DNA of 59,150 nt. Origin: an uncultured Subdoligranulum sp. GTDB taxonomy: Bacteria; Bacillota; Clostridia; Oscillospirales; Ruminococcaceae. The notes under the pieces are model-generated. The model was given only the letters and a program-made list of their open reading frames with translations, did not search any database and was not told where the DNA came from. This document shows, piece by piece, positions 24,224-34,127 of this stretch; within the stretch, counting starts at the first letter, position 1, and every line of letters starts with the position of its first letter. The DNA is taken from assembly GCA_945830575.1 (NCBI GenBank), contig CALZZE010000016.1:1-59150 (forward strand). The letters run 5' to 3'. The position numbers and the translations under genes were made by a program.

Positions 24224-24901
24224 TTACCACCGCCGGGCCAGCTCGGAGAGCGCCCGCTTTTCCAGCCGGGACACATAGCTGCGGGAGATGCCGAACCGGG
24301 CCGCCACCTCCTGCTGGGTCAGCGGTGCGCCGCCGCCAAGGCCGTAGCGCAGCGTCAGCAGCTGCCGGTCCCGCTCGGGCAGCTGCTCCACCAGCGTGCG
24401 CAGCCGGGCCGCCGCGTCCCGGCGCTCGCAGTCCTCCTCCATCACCGCCTCATCGGGCAGCGTGTCCGCCAGCGTGAGCATCCCGTTTTCCCCCTCCAGC
24501 GGCTCCTGCAAAGACAGCGTGCCCGCCTCCCGCCGCACCCGGCGCAGATGCATCCGCAGCTCGTTCTGGATGCACTGGCTGGCGTAGCTGGCGAACCGCA
24601 CCGTGCGGGAGGGGTCGTAGGTGTCCACCGCCTTGATGAGGCCGATGGTGCCGATGGAGATGAAATCGTCCTGCCGATCCGGCGTTGTGTAGTACTTTTT
24701 TGCCACGTGCGCCACAAGACGCAGGTTGTGGCGGATGAGTTTGTCCCGGGCTGTCCGGTCGCCCAGCGCCATCGCCGCAAAGGCGGCCTGCTCCTCGGCG
24801 GCGGTGAGCGGCCGGGGAAAGCTGCCGCTTTCCAGATGCAGCGCCAGATACAGCATGTGCCCCGCCGCCGCCTGCAAAAAAATGCCGAAAATGCCAAACA
24901 T
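24224..24901 (-). CDS. sigK: Sporulation sigma factor SigK
   Basis: This encodes 225 residues. A hydrophobic N-terminal pro-sequence-like stretch (1-20) is followed by PLTAAEEQAAFAAMALGD, region 2 with HNLRLVAHVAKKYY and ISIGTIGLIKAVDTYDP, and region 4 with an HTH (TQQEVAARFGISRSYVSRLEKRAL, shown here as QEVAARFGISRSYVSRLEK). The pattern and length match late mother-cell sigma K. The gene is not split by a skin element. GGAGGTGGGGGT precedes the ATG. It suggests an organism able to sporulate. Confidence 0.85.
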   Translation of the reverse strand: MFGIFGIFLQAAAGHMLYLALHLESGSFPRPLTAAEEQAAFAAMALGDRTARDKLIRHNLRLVAHVAKKYYTTPDRQDDFISIGTIGLIKAVDTYDPSRTVRFASYASQCIQNELRMHLRRVRREAGTLSLQEPLEGENGMLTLADTLPDEAVMEEDCERRDAAARLRTLVEQLPERDRQLLTLRYGLGGGAPLTQQEVAARFGISRSYVSRLEKRALSELARRW

Positions 24902-25003
24902 ACCCCCACCTCCCGGTACAGCCTATGCGCCGGGCCTGTCTTTCTTTCGTGAACAACTGGGCCTGTTCTGCAAACATTTTTTTAGAAAATCCCCCAAAAA
25001 ACC

Positions 25004-25032
25004 TTGCAAAATGAAGCGTACAGTGATACTAT
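25004..25032 (+). promoter_or_regulatory. Promoter of gdhA
   Basis: TTGCAA (25004-25009) and TACTAT (25027-25032) are spaced by 17 bp, about 80 bp before the gdhA start, leaving a short leader with AAAGGAG near 25100. Confidence 0.6.
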
Positions 25033-25099
25033 AAGAGCGTGGCTCTGCTTTGCCCCGCTAAAGAGCGCGGGAAAGCGGATTGGTGCAAGAAATATATAA

Positions 25100-26461
<1,362 letters not shown>

Positions 26462-26536
26462 TTTTTAAGAGGGAGGTTCGGATTCAGCGGCTGCGCCGCG
26501 TCTCCTGCACCTCCCCCTTAGATTCCCCACCATCGC

Positions 26537-26640
26537 AAAAAAGTGCGTTCTCATGCCTTAACGGCGACTCGAACGCACTTTTTTGCTCTATAGGTATCGC
26601 CAGCGGTCGGCACATGTCCGCCGCTGGCGATATTTTTTAT
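26537..26640. terminator. Two tandem bidirectional terminator hairpins
   Basis: The first has arms AAGTGCGTTC/GAACGCACTT flanked by A- and T-runs (about 26537-26585). The second has arms ATCGCCAGCGG/CCGCTGGCGAT (about 26596-26632) followed by T-rich sequence. They separate gdhA from the convergent sensor-kinase gene. A third, weaker GGGAGGT/ACCTCCC hairpin lies at 26468-26517. Confidence 0.75.
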
Positions 26641-27992
26641 TTTCCCGCCGGGAATTCCACCCGGACGGTGGTGCCGGTGCCCACGGTGGAGCGCAGATCG
26701 ATTTTCGCCCCGTGGAGCATGGCGATGTGCTTGACGATGGCAAGGCCCAATCCGGTGCCGCCGGTGGCCTTGGAACGGGATTTGTCCACCCGGTAGAACC
26801 GCTCAAACACACGGCTCTGGGCGTCCTGCGGGATGCCGATGCCGTTGTCCTCCACCTGCAGATAGGGGCAGCCGTCGGCGGTGCCGCAGCTGATCTGCAC
26901 ATGCCCACCGGGACGGTTGTACCGGATGGCATTGTCGGTGAGGTTCATGGTCAGCTCCGCCAGCAGATCCCGCCCGCCCTGCACCATCAGCGGGGTGTCG
27001 GGGGCGGTGTATTGCAGCGTCACATAGGCCTTGCGGGCGTTCATCGTCATGTTGGCGGCGGTGTCCCGCACCAGCGCGGCCAAATCCACCGGGGCCGGCT
27101 CGAAATTCTGCCGCTGCTGACCGTCCAGTTCCGACAGCTGCAAAATGTCCGACACCAGTGAAATCATCCGCCCGGCCTCCTTGTGGATGCGGCGGCCGAA
27201 CTCCGGCACATCCTCCGGGCGGGCCATGCGGGTCTCCAGCAGCTCAGCGTAACCGGAAATGCTGGTGAGGGGGGTTTTCAGCTCGTGGCTCACGTTGGCG
27301 GTGAATTCCCGGCGCATGGCCTCGTTGTCCGCCTGTAACTGGCGGTCGGCCTGCACCGTGTGGGCCAGCGGGATGAGCTCCTCATAGGGCACGTCCGCCT
27401 CGATTGTGTCCAGATGCTGGGCCATGTGGGTGATGGGCTGCACCATGCGGCGGGTGAGCCAGAAGGACAGCACCGCCGCCATGCCGAACACCGGCAGGCA
27501 GACCGCCGCCAGCGTGGGCAGAATCAACAAAAACAATCCCAGCCAATTGGGCACATCCACGGCGGCGCGCAGCACTCGGTCGCCGTCCAGACGCAGCGCA
27601 AAATAGCGGGTCTGACGGTCCAGCGTTTCGCTCTGGCGGGTGGACACCCCCTGCCCGGCGGCAAAGGCCGCCTGCACCTCGGGGCGTCCGGCGTGGTTTT
27701 CCAGCGCGGAAACCTCCGCCACCTCGCTGTCAAACAGCACCGCGCCGCTGTGGTCGATGAGGGTGTAGCGCACCTCGGAATCCCCGGCCAGCCGTTCCAT
27801 ATCGCTCCCGGCTTCCAGCGCCCGGGCCACCGTGCGGCAGCTCTGGGTCAGCATGGCGTCGGTGAATTTGTTCTGCAAAAGCACCGCCGCCCCCAGCGCG
27901 GCGCAGACCACGCAGAACAGCGATACAAAAATCAGACAGCGCCGGAACCGCCGCACCATGCTTTGGGGTCGGCGCTGGTTGGCTTCGGGCAT
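26637..27992 (-). CDS. phoR: Phosphate-type sensor histidine kinase PhoR
   Basis: This encodes 451 residues. Two membrane helices (about 16-38 and 150-178) flank an extracytoplasmic PAS-like sensor. A HAMP region, the H-box ANVSHELKTPL (about 232-242), the N-box TDNAIRYNRPGG, G-boxes DNGIGIP and GGTGLGLAIV, and FERFYRV are all present. It overlaps no gene but starts three bases after the response-regulator stop. The neighbouring phosphate transporter and Pho box support a PhoR role rather than a generic kinase. Confidence 0.85.
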   Translation of the reverse strand: MPEANQRRPQSMVRRFRRCLIFVSLFCVVCAALGAAVLLQNKFTDAMLTQSCRTVARALEAGSDMERLAGDSEVRYTLIDHSGAVLFDSEVAEVSALENHAGRPEVQAAFAAGQGVSTRQSETLDRQTRYFALRLDGDRVLRAAVDVPNWLGLFLLILPTLAAVCLPVFGMAAVLSFWLTRRMVQPITHMAQHLDTIEADVPYEELIPLAHTVQADRQLQADNEAMRREFTANVSHELKTPLTSISGYAELLETRMARPEDVPEFGRRIHKEAGRMISLVSDILQLSELDGQQRQNFEPAPVDLAALVRDTAANMTMNARKAYVTLQYTAPDTPLMVQGGRDLLAELTMNLTDNAIRYNRPGGHVQISCGTADGCPYLQVEDNGIGIPQDAQSRVFERFYRVDKSRSKATGGTGLGLAIVKHIAMLHGAKIDLRSTVGTGTTVRVEFPAGK

Positions 27993-27995
27993 GGG

Positions 27996-28682
27996 TCAGT
28001 CCTCCGCGTCGCTGCTCAGCTTGTAGCCCACCTTGCGGACGGTGCGGATGCACTCCCCCGCCGGGCCCAGCTTCTGGCGCAGCGTGCGCACGTGCATGTC
28101 GATGGTGCGGGATTCCAATAAATCATCGGTGTCCCACACCTCCTTCATGATGCGCTCCCGGGCCAGCACCTGACCGGGATGCTCTAAAAACAGATGCAGC
28201 AGCGCGTATTCCTTGAAGGTCAGCTCCACCGTCTCGCCGTCGGCGCGGACGGTGCGGGCGGCGTCGTCCATCTCGATGCCGCCGAACCGCAGCAGCTTTT
28301 CCGCCGCGGGCGCGCCCGCCCGGGTGCGGCGCAGCACCGCCCGCACCCGGCTGATGAACTCCATGATGCCGAAGGGCTTGCAAAGATAATCGTCCGCGCC
28401 GTGGTCCAGACCCTTCACCACATCGATTTCGCTGGTCTTGGCGGTCACCATGATGACCGGCACCGTCCGGGTGGCGGGGGTGTCCCGCAGACGGCTCAGA
28501 ATCTGGTAGCCGTCCTCGTCGGGGAGCATCACGTCCAGAATCACTAAGTCCGGCAGCGCCGCACGTACGCCCAGCCAGAAGCTGGCGCCGTCCGCAAAGC
28601 CCTTGGCCTCATAGCCGTTGGTTTGCAGGGCGTACTGCTCCAGCTCCCGGATGCTGGAATCGTCTTCCACAATATAAATCAT
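27996..28682 (-). CDS. phoP: OmpR-family response regulator PhoP
   Basis: This encodes 228 residues from the ATG at 28682 (GGTGGAG upstream). The receiver domain has the acidic pair VEDD (about 5-8), the phospho-acceptor Asp in LVILDVMLPDEDG (about 53) and Lys in VTAKTS. A winged-helix domain follows (ERIMKEVWDTDDLLESRTIDMHV, in part RTIDMHVRTLRQKLG). It likely controls the adjacent transporter gene under phosphate limitation. Confidence 0.87.
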   Translation of the reverse strand: MIYIVEDDSSIRELEQYALQTNGYEAKGFADGASFWLGVRAALPDLVILDVMLPDEDGYQILSRLRDTPATRTVPVIMVTAKTSEIDVVKGLDHGADDYLCKPFGIMEFISRVRAVLRRTRAGAPAAEKLLRFGGIEMDDAARTVRADGETVELTFKEYALLHLFLEHPGQVLARERIMKEVWDTDDLLESRTIDMHVRTLRQKLGPAGECIRTVRKVGYKLSSDAED

Positions 28683-28719
28683 ACTCCACCTGCCGGTTCC
28701 TTGTTGATGGGTGACTCCG

Positions 28720-30480
28720 TCACTCCTGATTCTCGAAGTTGTAGCGGTCACGGTATTTCTCGTAGCGCTGTTCAAATTTGGCGCTGCCGCCGTGTTTGAC
28801 CTCGTTGAGGTATTTGTGGGTGTCGAACTTGTCCTCGGCCACCTCGATCATCGCCACCGCGATGTTGGAGCAGTGGTCGGCAATGCGCTCGTAGCTGGTG
28901 AGCAGGTCATCCAGCACAAAGCCGTACTCGATGGTGCAGGCGCCGGTCTGCAGGCGGGCGATGTGCCGCGCCTTGACCTCCCGCACCAGACCGTCCACCA
29001 CCTGCTCCAGCGGCTCGATCTTGCCCGCCGCGTAGCAATCGGCATGCTGGAAGGCGTCCACGGTGCGGTTCATGATGTCCTGCACGGCGGCCTCCAGCAC
29101 GCTCAGATCGTCCAGAGCCTCCTTGCTGAACTGGATGCTCTTGTCCCGAATCTCTTCGGCAGTCTTGATGAGGTTGACGGAATGGTCGCTGATACGTTCA
29201 AAATCGTTGATGGTGTGCAGCAGCGTGTTGACGCTGCGCAGGTCCTCATGGGACAGCCGCTTGCCGGACAGCTTGACCAGATAGGTGCCCAGAACGTCCT
29301 CGTAATGGTCCACCGCGTCCTCCTTGCGGAGCACCTCGTCGGCGATGGTGTCGTCCCATTTGCGGGTGGTGGACATGGCCTGCAGCATCGCAGTGCGGCA
29401 GATCTCCGCCATATCCGCGCCGGTGAGCACCGCACGGCCCACCGCCACAGAGGGGGTGGAGAGCAGACGCTCGTCCAGCAGGGCGTGCTGTTCCTTGCCC
29501 TCGTTGGGGTCGTCGGGCACCGTCATGATGGCCAGCTTTTCCAGCACGTGGCTGAAGGGCAGCAGCACCGCCGTAGTGACGATGTTGAAAATGGTGTGCA
29601 CGATGGCAATGCCGAAGGTGTTGGCGGGCTGGTCAAAGAAGGAGAAGTGGAACACCGCGTTGAGGCCGTAGAAGCCCAGCAGGAAAATGACGGTGCCGAT
29701 GAGGTTGAAGTACAGGTGGACGAAGGCGGTGCGCCGGGCGTTTTTGTTGGCGCCCGCCGCCGAGATGACCGCCGTGGTGGTGGTGCCGATGTTCTGACCC
29801 ATGATGATGGGCACCGCAGCGGAGAAGCTGACCGCGCCGGTGGCGGACAGCACCTGCAGAACGCCCACCGCAGCGGAGGAGGATTGCAGCAGCGCCGTGA
29901 GCACCGCGCCCGCCACCACGCCGAACAGCGGGTTGGAGAATTTGGTGAACAGCTCCATGAACCAGGGTTCGTTGGCGAGGGGCTTCATGGAGCCGGACAT
30001 AGTGTTCATGCCGGCCATGAGGATGGCAAAGCCCAACAGAATTTTGCCCACGCCGCGGCGGCGGTCCTTGCCGGTCATGTACAGCACCACGCCGATGAAG
30101 CCCAGAATGGGGCTCCATGCGTTGGGGTTGAGCATCTGGGTGACAAAGCTGTCCCCCTCCAGACCGGACAACGACAGCAGCCAGCCGGTGACGGTGGTGC
30201 CCACGTTGGCGCCCATGATGACGCCGATGGCCTGATGCAGGTCCATCAAACCGGAGTTGACAAAGCCTACCGCCATGACCGTGGTGGCGCCGCTGGACTG
30301 GATGATGGCCGTGACGGCACACCCCAGCAGCAGACCCTTGACGGGGCTGGAGGTCATTTTGCTCAAAATGCCCTGCAATTTGCTGCCGGCGGTCTGCTCC
30401 AGGCTTTTGCCCATCAGGTCCATGCCGTACAGGAACATGGCGATACCGCCCATCAATGTGAACACGTTGAAAATGCTCAT
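28720..30480 (-). CDS. nptA: Na+/phosphate cotransporter with PhoU-like domain
   Basis: This encodes 586 residues. About eight to nine membrane helices contain the two inverted repeats of the NptA/SLC34 family, each with a QSS motif: IIQSSGATTV (about 60-69) and LLQSSSAAVGV (about 200-210). From about residue 350 the protein is a cytoplasmic PhoU-like helical domain. It imports phosphate with sodium, and the PhoU part may control uptake. It is first in an operon with the two-component genes and has a Pho-box-like array upstream. Confidence 0.88.
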   Translation of the reverse strand: MSIFNVFTLMGGIAMFLYGMDLMGKSLEQTAGSKLQGILSKMTSSPVKGLLLGCAVTAIIQSSGATTVMAVGFVNSGLMDLHQAIGVIMGANVGTTVTGWLLSLSGLEGDSFVTQMLNPNAWSPILGFIGVVLYMTGKDRRRGVGKILLGFAILMAGMNTMSGSMKPLANEPWFMELFTKFSNPLFGVVAGAVLTALLQSSSAAVGVLQVLSATGAVSFSAAVPIIMGQNIGTTTTAVISAAGANKNARRTAFVHLYFNLIGTVIFLLGFYGLNAVFHFSFFDQPANTFGIAIVHTIFNIVTTAVLLPFSHVLEKLAIMTVPDDPNEGKEQHALLDERLLSTPSVAVGRAVLTGADMAEICRTAMLQAMSTTRKWDDTIADEVLRKEDAVDHYEDVLGTYLVKLSGKRLSHEDLRSVNTLLHTINDFERISDHSVNLIKTAEEIRDKSIQFSKEALDDLSVLEAAVQDIMNRTVDAFQHADCYAAGKIEPLEQVVDGLVREVKARHIARLQTGACTIEYGFVLDDLLTSYERIADHCSNIAVAMIEVAEDKFDTHKYLNEVKHGGSAKFEQRYEKYRDRYNFENQE

Positions 30481-30545
30481 GGGTACACATCCTCGACTAT
30501 TCTATTTTTTTACCCGGCGCCTCGCGCCGGTTCATACCAGTTTCT

Positions 30546-30612
30546 ATTATAGTGGATTTGCCGGGGACGCTGCCACCGCGGTGGAGTAAAGGTTTTGTAA
30601 AATCTGTGTAAA
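30546..30612 (-). promoter_or_regulatory. nptA promoter with Pho-box-like repeats
   Basis: Read leftward, TTTACA, TTTACA and TTTACT start exactly 11 bp apart (30612, 30601, 30590). About 34 bp downstream is a perfect -10 TATAAT (30551-30546) with no good -35. Direct TTNACA-type repeats at 11-bp spacing are the known PhoP-binding pattern in Bacillus, so activation by phosphorylated PhoP is inferred. Confidence 0.6.
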
Positions 30613-30635
30613 AAGAGGATGTGCGGCATGGGTTC

Positions 30636-30658
30636 GGGCGCACAATGTGCGCCCTTAC
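30636..30658 (-). repeat. REP hairpin
   Basis: A GGGCGCACA/TGTGCGCCC palindrome followed by TTAC gives a GTAAGGG foot on the minus strand. It lies 49 bp after the jag stop and is of the same subclass as those at 45600 and 57071. Confidence 0.65.
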
Positions 30659-30706
30659 GGAGCGAGGGAAAACAAAAAGCGCCGCCCGGCAGGGCGGCGC
30701 AGAGGG

Positions 30707-31783
30707 TTACAGTTCAATTTTGCCGAAGGCGAAGTCGTCGCCGTCATGGATGCGCTCGCTGCGGCTGGGCACCGTGGGCTTGGCGGCGGGGTCACGGGGC
30801 GCGTCGGCAAACTCCCGGGCGGGCACGCTGGAACGGCCGCCCTTGCCCCGGTTATAGCCGCCCCGGTCGCTCCGGTCGCGGCGCGGGCCGCGGGAACCAC
30901 CCTCGCGGCGGGGACCGCGGCCGCCGCCGCGGCGCTCGCCCTGACGGCCCCAGCCGCCATCACGGCGGGGACGGCGGCTGTCACGGTCGGGCAGGTTGCT
31001 GGCGTTGGGGTCGGTGGAATAGATCACCACGTGGCGGGCGGGGCCTTCGCCCTTGCTCTCGCTGCGCACGCCCTCCACCTCGGCCAGCGCCGTGTGGATG
31101 ATGTGCCGCTCGTAGGGGTTCATGGGCTCCATCTCGTGGCAGCAGCCGGTGCGCACCACCTTTTCCGCAAGGCGGCGGGCCAGCGCGGCCAGGTCGTCCT
31201 CCCGCTTGCCGCGGTAGCCGCCCACGTCGATGCCCAGCTTCACGTAGGGGCCTTCCATCCGGTTGACCACCAGGCTGGCCAGATAGGACAGGCTCTCCAT
31301 GGTCTCGCCGCGGCGGCCGATGAGCACGCCCATGTGCTGGCCGGACACCCGCAGAATGGTGGCCTCGCCCTTTTTGAAGGCGGTGAAGGCGAACTCCTCC
31401 ACGCCCATCAGCCTGAAGATGGGGGTCAGGTACTCCACCGCCGCCTGCAAACGGGGGTCGGCGGCAATGTCCAGCTCCACCTCCTCGTCAGAGACGGGGG
31501 CGGGCTGCTCCGCCTCCGCGGGAGCGGCAGAGGCTTCCTCCACCGGCGCGGGGGCCGGCTCGGCCACGGGGGCGGGAGCGGCGGCAGGCTTGACCTCCTC
31601 CACCACTTCCGGCTCCGCCACCGTCACCCGCACCTTGGCGGGAATGGTGCGGAACAACTTGCGGGCGGGGAATTCCAGCACCTCATAGCTGACGTTGATG
31701 TCGTCCCGGTCCACGCCAAGGGCGGCGCAGGCGGCCTGAACGGCCTCCTCCACGGTCTTGGCGGACATTTCCATACTGCGCAT
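30707..31783 (-). CDS. jag: RNA-binding protein Jag/KhpB
   Basis: This encodes 358 residues. The N-terminal Jag domain (EEAVQAACAALGVDRDDINVSY, in part AALGVDRDDINVSYEVLE) is followed by an Ala/Pro/Glu-rich linker (about 75-125). Next come a KH domain with ILRVSGQHMGVLIGRRGET (GRRG at about 185) and an R3H domain (MNPYERHIIHTALAE). The C-terminal 90 residues are extra, with Arg/Gly-rich repeats (RRGGGRGPRREGG) that could bind RNA or form condensates. It follows yidC by one base and acts with KhpA in RNA control and cell division. Confidence 0.9.
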   Translation of the reverse strand: MRSMEMSAKTVEEAVQAACAALGVDRDDINVSYEVLEFPARKLFRTIPAKVRVTVAEPEVVEEVKPAAAPAPVAEPAPAPVEEASAAPAEAEQPAPVSDEEVELDIAADPRLQAAVEYLTPIFRLMGVEEFAFTAFKKGEATILRVSGQHMGVLIGRRGETMESLSYLASLVVNRMEGPYVKLGIDVGGYRGKREDDLAALARRLAEKVVRTGCCHEMEPMNPYERHIIHTALAEVEGVRSESKGEGPARHVVIYSTDPNASNLPDRDSRRPRRDGGWGRQGERRGGGRGPRREGGSRGPRRDRSDRGGYNRGKGGRSSVPAREFADAPRDPAAKPTVPSRSERIHDGDDFAFGKIEL

Positions 31784-31784
31784 G

Positions 31785-32807
31785 TTACTCCTCCTTCTTC
31801 AGCGGCGTGGTGCGCTCGTCCTTGTACAATTCGGCGTCCAGCTGGCGGGCATATTCCAGCCGCATTTTGTTCAACTCGGTCATGTTCACTTCTTTGGTGA
31901 CTTCCTTGCCGTTTTCCTGCACGGTCACGGTCTTTTTGGCTTTTTTGGCGGCTTTCTTGGCGGCCAGCTCGGCCTCGTACTCCGCCTTGAATTTCTCGGG
32001 GCTGTAAATCTTGTAGGTGATGAAGGACTGCACGATCTGGCAGATGTTGGAGGTGCCGTAGTACAGAGAGAAGCCGATGGGGGCGGTGAAGCAGTAGTAC
32101 ACAAACCAGATGTTCATGACCCACATCATGACCTTCATGCTGCCCTGCATCTGCGCGCCGGCGCCGGACAGCTTGTTGGTGATGCTGAAGGAGGCAAACA
32201 TGGTGATGGCCGCGATGATCGGGAAGATCATCAGCGGGGTGAGGCGCAGACCCGCCACGTTGCACATGTCCATACCCAGGAACATGGTGTTGAAGTTCTG
32301 GATGGAGGCCAGCTGCTCGGCGGAGAGGGCGGCGCCCACGTCAGCGCCGGCGTGGATGCGCTCGATGAGGGTGGTCTGCATGGTGATGGCGTTGGTGGTG
32401 GAAATGCCGATGGCCTCACAGGCGGCCTTGATGGTGTCGGCAGGGATGCCGAGGATGTACTGCACCGGGCGGTACACCACCTCGATGATGCCGAACAGCA
32501 CCGCCATGTTGAGCAGCATGGGCAGACAGCCGGACATGGGATTGAAGCCGTACTCGGTTTGCAGCTTCATCATTTCTTCCTGCTGTTTTTCCTGATTATT
32601 CTTGTATTTTTCCTGAATACGCTGAATCTCAGGCTGGAACACCGACATTTTTGCGGTGGATTTCTGCTGCTTGATGGCAAGCGGCAGCATCGCCACACGC
32701 AGGATGATGGTGAACACGATCATGGTGAGGGCGAAGTTGGGGATGAGCTGATACACCAAACGCATCAGCGGGCCGAGGATGACGGCGAGGAAACCAAAAA
32801 CACTCAT
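31785..32807 (-). CDS. yidC: Membrane protein insertase YidC
   Basis: This encodes 340 residues from the ATG at 32807 (AAAGGA upstream). The YidC core is clear: NFALTMIVFTIILRVAMLP with the groove Arg (about residue 37), a cytoplasmic hairpin rich in Gln/Lys/Glu, GCLPMLLNMAVLFGI, and the C-terminal helices GFSLYYGTSNI. The Lys-rich tail can bind ribosomes. An insert of about 60 residues lies between helices 2 and 3. There is no lipobox, unlike Bacillus SpoIIIJ. It sits in the conserved rpmH-rnpA-yidD-yidC-jag order. Confidence 0.92.
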   Translation of the reverse strand: MSVFGFLAVILGPLMRLVYQLIPNFALTMIVFTIILRVAMLPLAIKQQKSTAKMSVFQPEIQRIQEKYKNNQEKQQEEMMKLQTEYGFNPMSGCLPMLLNMAVLFGIIEVVYRPVQYILGIPADTIKAACEAIGISTTNAITMQTTLIERIHAGADVGAALSAEQLASIQNFNTMFLGMDMCNVAGLRLTPLMIFPIIAAITMFASFSITNKLSGAGAQMQGSMKVMMWVMNIWFVYYCFTAPIGFSLYYGTSNICQIVQSFITYKIYSPEKFKAEYEAELAAKKAAKKAKKTVTVQENGKEVTKEVNMTELNKMRLEYARQLDAELYKDERTTPLKKEE

Positions 32808-32892
32808 AGCTTGTCCTTTCGCCCCGTCTGCGCCCGGGGCATATATTTTATCGTAGGTCCCGGAGGCGCATGGCGGGACATGAGAGGCGAAG

Positions 32893-33147
32893 TTAATTCC
32901 CGGAAAGCTTTCTTTCCGGATTGACCCATTTGCCTTTGGGGGGCACCGGGTCAAAGCCGAACCGGCAAAGTGGATTGCACCGAAAAAGACGCCACAGCGT
33001 CAAAAGAAGGCCCTTGCACAGGCCGTGAACCTCCAGCGCCTGCATGGCGTACTCGCTGCAGGTGGGGGTGAACCGGCAATGGTGCCCCAGATGCGGGCTG
33101 ATGTGCCGCTTGTAGGCCTTCAGCAGCCGGATGAGCAGCGCCGTCAC
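32893..33147 (-). CDS. yidD: Membrane protein insertion efficiency factor YidD
   Basis: This encodes 84 residues with the family core YKRHISPHLGHHCRFTPTCSEYA (in part CRFTPTCSEYAMQAL), WRLFRCNPLC and GFDPVP. The N-terminal amphipathic helix attaches it to the inner face of the membrane, where it helps YidC. It overlaps the rnpA stop by 4 bp and is followed by yidC after 85 bp. Confidence 0.92.
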   Translation of the reverse strand: MTALLIRLLKAYKRHISPHLGHHCRFTPTCSEYAMQALEVHGLCKGLLLTLWRLFRCNPLCRFGFDPVPPKGKWVNPERKLSGN

Positions 33148-33491
33148 GGGGCAGGCTCCTTGGTGGGGATGCCCGCCTTTTTCAGCAGCTTGCCCACGGT
33201 TTTTGCCAGCTGGGTGCTTTTCAGCGCGGGCGTCTGGGCGCGGGCCACCAATATTATATCATATCCTCCCACATTTTGCGAGAGATTTTGATAAAGTGCC
33301 TCCCGCATCACCCGTCTGGCCCGGTTGCGCTGCACCGCGCCGCCCACCTTTTTGGTGGCGGTCAGGCCCACGCGGGTGGCTTTCAGCCGGTTTTTGGACA
33401 CGTACAACACGACCTGCGGATGCACGTAGCATTTCCCCCGGTTATAGGCACGGATGAAGTCTTTGTTTTTGTTGATGGGACGGTATTTCAT
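33144..33491 (-). CDS. rnpA: Ribonuclease P protein component
   Basis: This encodes 115 residues from the ATG at 33491. KYRPINKNKDFIRAYNRG at the start and the RNR motif region VGGAVQRNRARRVMREA (about 55-71) are diagnostic of RnpA, which binds the P RNA and the 5' leader of pre-tRNA. A terminator and hairpins separate it from rpmH, so it may have its own promoter, unlike the usual rpmH-rnpA operon. Confidence 0.93.
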   Translation of the reverse strand: MKYRPINKNKDFIRAYNRGKCYVHPQVVLYVSKNRLKATRVGLTATKKVGGAVQRNRARRVMREALYQNLSQNVGGYDIILVARAQTPALKSTQLAKTVGKLLKKAGIPTKEPAP

Positions 33492-33506
33492 AGGATTCCT
33501 GATTGT

Positions 33507-33531
33507 CGGCGGGGTCAAGACCCCGCCCTAC
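33507..33531 (-). repeat. REP hairpin
   Basis: A GGCGGGGTC/GACCCCGCC palindrome ends in CCCTAC at 33526-33531, giving a minus-strand GTAGGG foot. It is of the same subclass as 10105-10125 and lies just upstream of rnpA. Confidence 0.7.
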
Positions 33532-33603
33532 AGCTTTTTTCGGCATCCTCCACCGATGGTCCGCGTTCGCGGACATGAACAGAGGAACGCCGCTTGCGCG
33601 TCG

Positions 33604-33642
33604 TTTTTTTATAAAATGCCCGGAGGGCATTTTATAAAAAAA
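33604..33642. repeat. Perfect 18-bp-arm hairpin between rpmH and rnpA
   Basis: The arms TTTTTTTATAAAATGCCC and its exact complement surround a three-base loop. With A/T runs on both outer ends it may be a second bidirectional terminator or a small dispersed palindrome. Confidence 0.6.
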
Positions 33643-33673
33643 GCCGCCGATAAGATGCACTCTTATCAGCGGC
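33643..33673 (-). terminator. rpmH terminator
   Basis: Arms GCCGCCGATAAGA and TCTTATCAGCGGC (one mismatch) are followed, reading leftward, by seven T residues. It begins 17 bp after the rpmH stop. Confidence 0.75.
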
Positions 33674-33690
33674 CTAATGGGTCATGTCGA

Positions 33691-33825
33691 TCAGACGGTC
33701 AGGCTCTTGCGGCCCTTGGCACGGCGGCGGGCGAGAACCTTGCGGCCGTTCTTGGTAGCCATGCGCTGCAGGAAACCATGCACGCGGCTGCGCTGACGCT
33801 TCTTGGGCTGGAATGTACGCTTCAT
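33691..33825 (-). CDS. rpmH: Ribosomal protein L34
   Basis: This encodes 44 residues, the standard length: [18 protein letters not shown] and [16 protein letters not shown] are diagnostic. The ATG at 33825 has a strong AGGAGG site. It marks the left edge of the origin region and is transcribed away from dnaA. Confidence 0.97.
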   Translation of the reverse strand: MKRTFQPKKRQRSRVHGFLQRMATKNGRKVLARRRAKGRKSLTV

Positions 33826-34127
33826 CTTAACTTTCCTCCTGTTCAGTGTCCCGTTATTGGGTTTTTCGGCTCGGCCCAAACACGGGGCAGCCTTGCAGAC
33901 TATGATTATACCTTATCCACCCCCCATTTGTCAACACTTTTTTTCGCTGTTTCGGCAAGTTGTGTTCAAAAACTCTATACTCCACTAAATCTTGTGATGG
34001 CCCTTGCAGAAAATTTCCTACATATATTATATAGGGTGTTGTTTTGAGCGTAATTTTGTGCTATACTGTATGTGGTATCTTTTGCGCAATTTTTCAAATC
34101 CGTAACAATGGGGAGAGTTAAAAACAC
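33826..34127. other. Origin region upstream of dnaA (oriC part)
   Basis: The rpmH-dnaA interval is AT-rich in a GC-rich chromosome. It contains TTATCCACC (33913-33921), TTGTCAACA (about 33929), an AT-only stretch near 34018-34035 that could unwind, and the dnaA promoter. Flanking genes diverge from this gap, the usual sign of oriC. A second box-rich interval lies between dnaA and dnaN. Confidence 0.7.
34039..34067 (+). promoter_or_regulatory. dnaA promoter
   Basis: TTGTTT (34039-34044) and TATACT (34062-34067) are separated by 17 bp, 60 bp before the dnaA ATG. GGGGAGAG near 34110 serves as ribosome site. Confidence 0.6.

Noticed and set aside
28711-30552. A 613-residue open frame opposite nptA
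   Set aside because: It is an antisense shadow of a GC-rich gene: His/Gly/Gln-rich, without a ribosome site or family match, while the minus strand has a clear transporter.
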